Shown here: piece after piece, positions 7,906 through 9,623 of the stretch
How positions within the stretch are numbered: the stretch's first letter is position 1
Layout of the letters: each line of letters starts with the position of its first letter
NCBI GenBank assembly: GCA_020345785.1
Contig: CP070771.1
Location: forward strand, 5,057,510-5,067,132
Direction: 5' to 3'
Length of the DNA: 9,623 bases
Origin: Desulfobacterales bacterium
GTDB taxonomy: Bacteria > Desulfobacterota > Desulfobacteria > Desulfobacterales > JAFDCJ01
Made by a program: the position numbers and the translations under genes
The notes under the pieces: model-generated
The model's input: only the letters and a program-made list of their open reading frames with translations
Databases searched by the model: none
What the model was told of the DNA's origin: nothing

Positions 7906-8409
7906 ATGCACGGCCGCATTAAACTGCTGGATAAAGACTACGACATCACCGTGACCGGCCATTCCCCGCAATACCTTGTTCAGATAGGAGATGCAGAACC
8001 CCAACCGGCCGAATTGGGCATCATGGATTCAGGCGATTACATGATACGACTGGGTGAACAGCGTGCCAAGGCGAACATTAGAGTTAAAGGGGAAATGGTA
8101 TACATCCGAACTTTAGGGCAAACGTTTGATTTGCGAATTGTAAATCCGGTAGAACAAGCCGGCCTGTCGGCCAAGGGCAGCAGCAACAAGGCGAGATCCC
8201 CCATGCCCGGTGTGGTCGTGGACGTTCATGTGGCTGAAGGCGAGCGCATTGTCAAGGGGCAGTCCATGATGACCATAGAGAGCATGAAGATCCTGACTGC
8301 CATCGCGGCTCCCCGACATGGTAAAGTGGGTAAGATTCATTTCGCGCCGGGTCAGCCGTTCGAAAAGGGGGCAGTTCTGGTAACCTTATGTCCGGAAGAT
8401 GAATCGTAA
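7906..8409 (+). CDS. Biotin carboxyl carrier subunit with linker (BT-like) domain
   Basis: This 167-residue protein carries the biotin that shuttles carboxyl groups between the biotin carboxylase and the carboxyltransferase. The C-terminal biotinyl domain (about 96-163) contains SPMPGVVVDVHVAEG and the biotinylation site ESMKI with acceptor Lys128; most carriers have AMKM here. A double proline-type spacer is absent. Residues 1-80 are strand-rich and correspond in position to the BT linker domain of methylcrotonyl- and propionyl-CoA carboxylase alpha chains, so it is not an ordinary AccB. The ATG at 7906 has an excellent ribosome binding site, GGAGGA (7894-7899); an ATG at 7876 in the same frame is less likely. 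It starts one base after the biotin carboxylase stop. Confidence 0.9.
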   Translation: MHGRIKLLDKDYDITVTGHSPQYLVQIGDAEPQPAELGIMDSGDYMIRLGEQRAKANIRVKGEMVYIRTLGQTFDLRIVNPVEQAGLSAKGSSNKARSPMPGVVVDVHVAEGERIVKGQSMMTIESMKILTAIAAPRHGKVGKIHFAPGQPFEKGAVLVTLCPEDES

Positions 8410-8410
8410 C

Positions 8411-9623
8411 ATGCGCCGCATTCAGTCCACCATTGATCCTCTGTCATCAACTTACCGGGCTTATGAACGGCACAACCGTCAACTTGCGGCCACCCTTCAC
8501 AAGCATCAGCGCAAGGCTCGTTACGAGCGCCCTGAGCGGGATATCGAACGCCTGAGAAGACAAAACAAACTGCTGGTGCATGAACGCATCGACCTGCTGC
8601 TGGATAAAGACACCCCTTTTCTGGAGCTTTCCACCTTGGCGGCCAATGAAGCCTATGACGGCGCTGTACCCGGTGCCGGACTCGTTTCCGGACTCGGCCT
8701 GGTGAACGGGCGTGAGGTGCTGGTAATGGCCAGCGACAGCTCCATCAAAGGAGGAGCTTGGTTCCCGCTCACCGTGAAAAAAATGGTCCGCACGACCGAC
8801 ATCGCCATCGAGAATCATGTGCCGATGGTTCATCTTGTCGATGCGGCCGGAGCATTTTTACCACTGCAGTCCGATCTTTTTGCAGACAGGTATATGGCCG
8901 GCCGTCTATTTCGCAACCAGTGTGTGCTGAGTGCTAAAGGAATCAAACAGGTAGCGCTCGTGCTGGGCCACAGCACAGCCGGCGGCGCCTATGTGCCGAC
9001 GCTGTGCGATTATTCCATCATGGTGCGCGGTACCGGTGGCGTGTTTTTAGGAGGACCGCCCCTGGTGAAGGCCGCTACTGGAGAAGATGTATCAGCCGAT
9101 GAACTTGGCGGTGCGGATGTGCACAGCACCATCAGCGGCACCGCAGATTACGCCGTTGACAACGAGCAGGAAGGCATTGCATTGGTCCGTGAAATCGTCG
9201 GTACCTTCCCCAGACCCGTCAAAGCTTTGGTTGAACGTCGTAAGTCCGAGGAGCCCTACTACCATCCGCAGGATCTTTACGGTATTATCCCGGATGATAT
9301 TAAAAAACAGTTCAATATGATTGAAGTGATCGCACGTATTGTGGATGGTAGCCGTTTTCACGAGTTCAAACCCCAATATGGCACCACGGCCATTTGCGGC
9401 TTTGCCTACCTTTACGGGTGGAAAGTGGGAATTATCGGTAACAACGGCGTTCTGTTCTCCGACAGTGCCAATAAATGTACTCAGTTCATGCAGATATGCA
9501 ATCGAGATCGTGTCCCGCTTATCTTTCTGCAAAATATCACTGGATTCATGGTGGGAAAAGAGTATGAACACGGGGGAATTACCAAAAACGGCGCCAAGAT
9601 GCTGATGGTTCAATCCAATTTGG
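8411..9623 (+). CDS. Acyl-CoA carboxyltransferase subunit, methylcrotonyl-CoA carboxylase beta-like (partial)
   Basis: The last gene encodes the carboxyltransferase that moves the carboxyl group from biotin to an acyl-CoA. It is open to the right edge, giving 404 of roughly 535 residues expected. Family features are FLELS (70-74), the N-terminal crotonase-like domain with TAGGAYVPTL (189-198), and GGPPLVKAATGE (214-225) followed by ELGGADVH (231-238). The second domain includes IARIVDGSRFHEF (307-319), NNGVLFSDSANK (344-355) and LQNITGFMVG (373-382). These runs fit LiuB/MccB better than propionyl-CoA carboxylase beta. The pocket segment reads VDAAGAFLPLQ (143-153) where LiuB-type proteins have VDSGGANLPRQ. 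The ATG at 8411 is chosen because MRRIQSTIDP aligns with usual MccB starts; an ATG at 8399 would add four residues and overlap the carrier gene. Confidence 0.93.
   Translation, partial: MRRIQSTIDPLSSTYRAYERHNRQLAATLHKHQRKARYERPERDIERLRRQNKLLVHERIDLLLDKDTPFLELSTLAANEAYDGAVPGAGLVSGLGLVNGREVLVMASDSSIKGGAWFPLTVKKMVRTTDIAIENHVPMVHLVDAAGAFLPLQSDLFADRYMAGRLFRNQCVLSAKGIKQVALVLGHSTAGGAYVPTLCDYSIMVRGTGGVFLGGPPLVKAATGEDVSADELGGADVHSTISGTADYAVDNEQEGIALVREIVGTFPRPVKALVERRKSEEPYYHPQDLYGIIPDDIKKQFNMIEVIARIVDGSRFHEFKPQYGTTAICGFAYLYGWKVGIIGNNGVLFSDSANKCTQFMQICNRDRVPLIFLQNITGFMVGKEYEHGGITKNGAKMLMVQSNL

Overview
This 9.6 kb window looks like one catabolic operon from an anaerobic, probably deltaproteobacterial (Desulfobacterota-type) genome. 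That placement is inferred from the tripartite TRAP importer, the dense catabolic acyl-CoA gene set and moderate base composition. No marker gene fixes the taxon. All nine confident genes lie on the + strand. The largest gap within the run is 115 bases, so one long transcript is likely.

Layout: (1) 1-237 is an A+T-rich leader. Its left edge carries a minus-strand ArsR-like reading frame cut by the window edge. The leader also holds a TTGACA box and an 18-base operator-like inverted repeat. (2) 238-798 is a TetR regulator with a KstR2-like ligand domain. (3) 899-3871 is a complete TRAP transporter (dctP, dctQ, dctM), with two hairpins between dctP and dctQ. (4) 3895-4683 is an enoyl-CoA hydratase and 4697-6310 an AMP-forming acyl-CoA ligase. 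(5) From 6426 to the right edge is a biotin-dependent acyl-CoA carboxylase of the 3-methylcrotonyl-CoA carboxylase type. It has separate biotin carboxylase and biotin-carrier genes and a carboxyltransferase that runs off the window.

Proposed logic: the TRAP system imports an organic acid, the ligase converts it to a CoA thioester, the biotin enzyme carboxylates the (probably alpha,beta-unsaturated) acyl-CoA, and the crotonase hydrates the product. This parallels the leucine/isovalerate (liu) and acyclic-terpene (atu) routes. The window has its own uptake and activation genes but no acyl-CoA dehydrogenase or HMG-CoA-type lyase. The true substrate is unknown.

The most unusual spot is the 115-base gap before the biotin carboxylase. 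It contains a 27-codon frame overlapping the ligase stop by GTGA, whose product resembles the core of actinobacterial acyl-CoA carboxylase epsilon subunits. This frame ends on an in-phase A AAA AAG heptamer. A -1 slip there would join it in frame to the biotin carboxylase. A stem-loop follows that ends exactly at the carboxylase start codon. These readings come from inspection only and are hypotheses.
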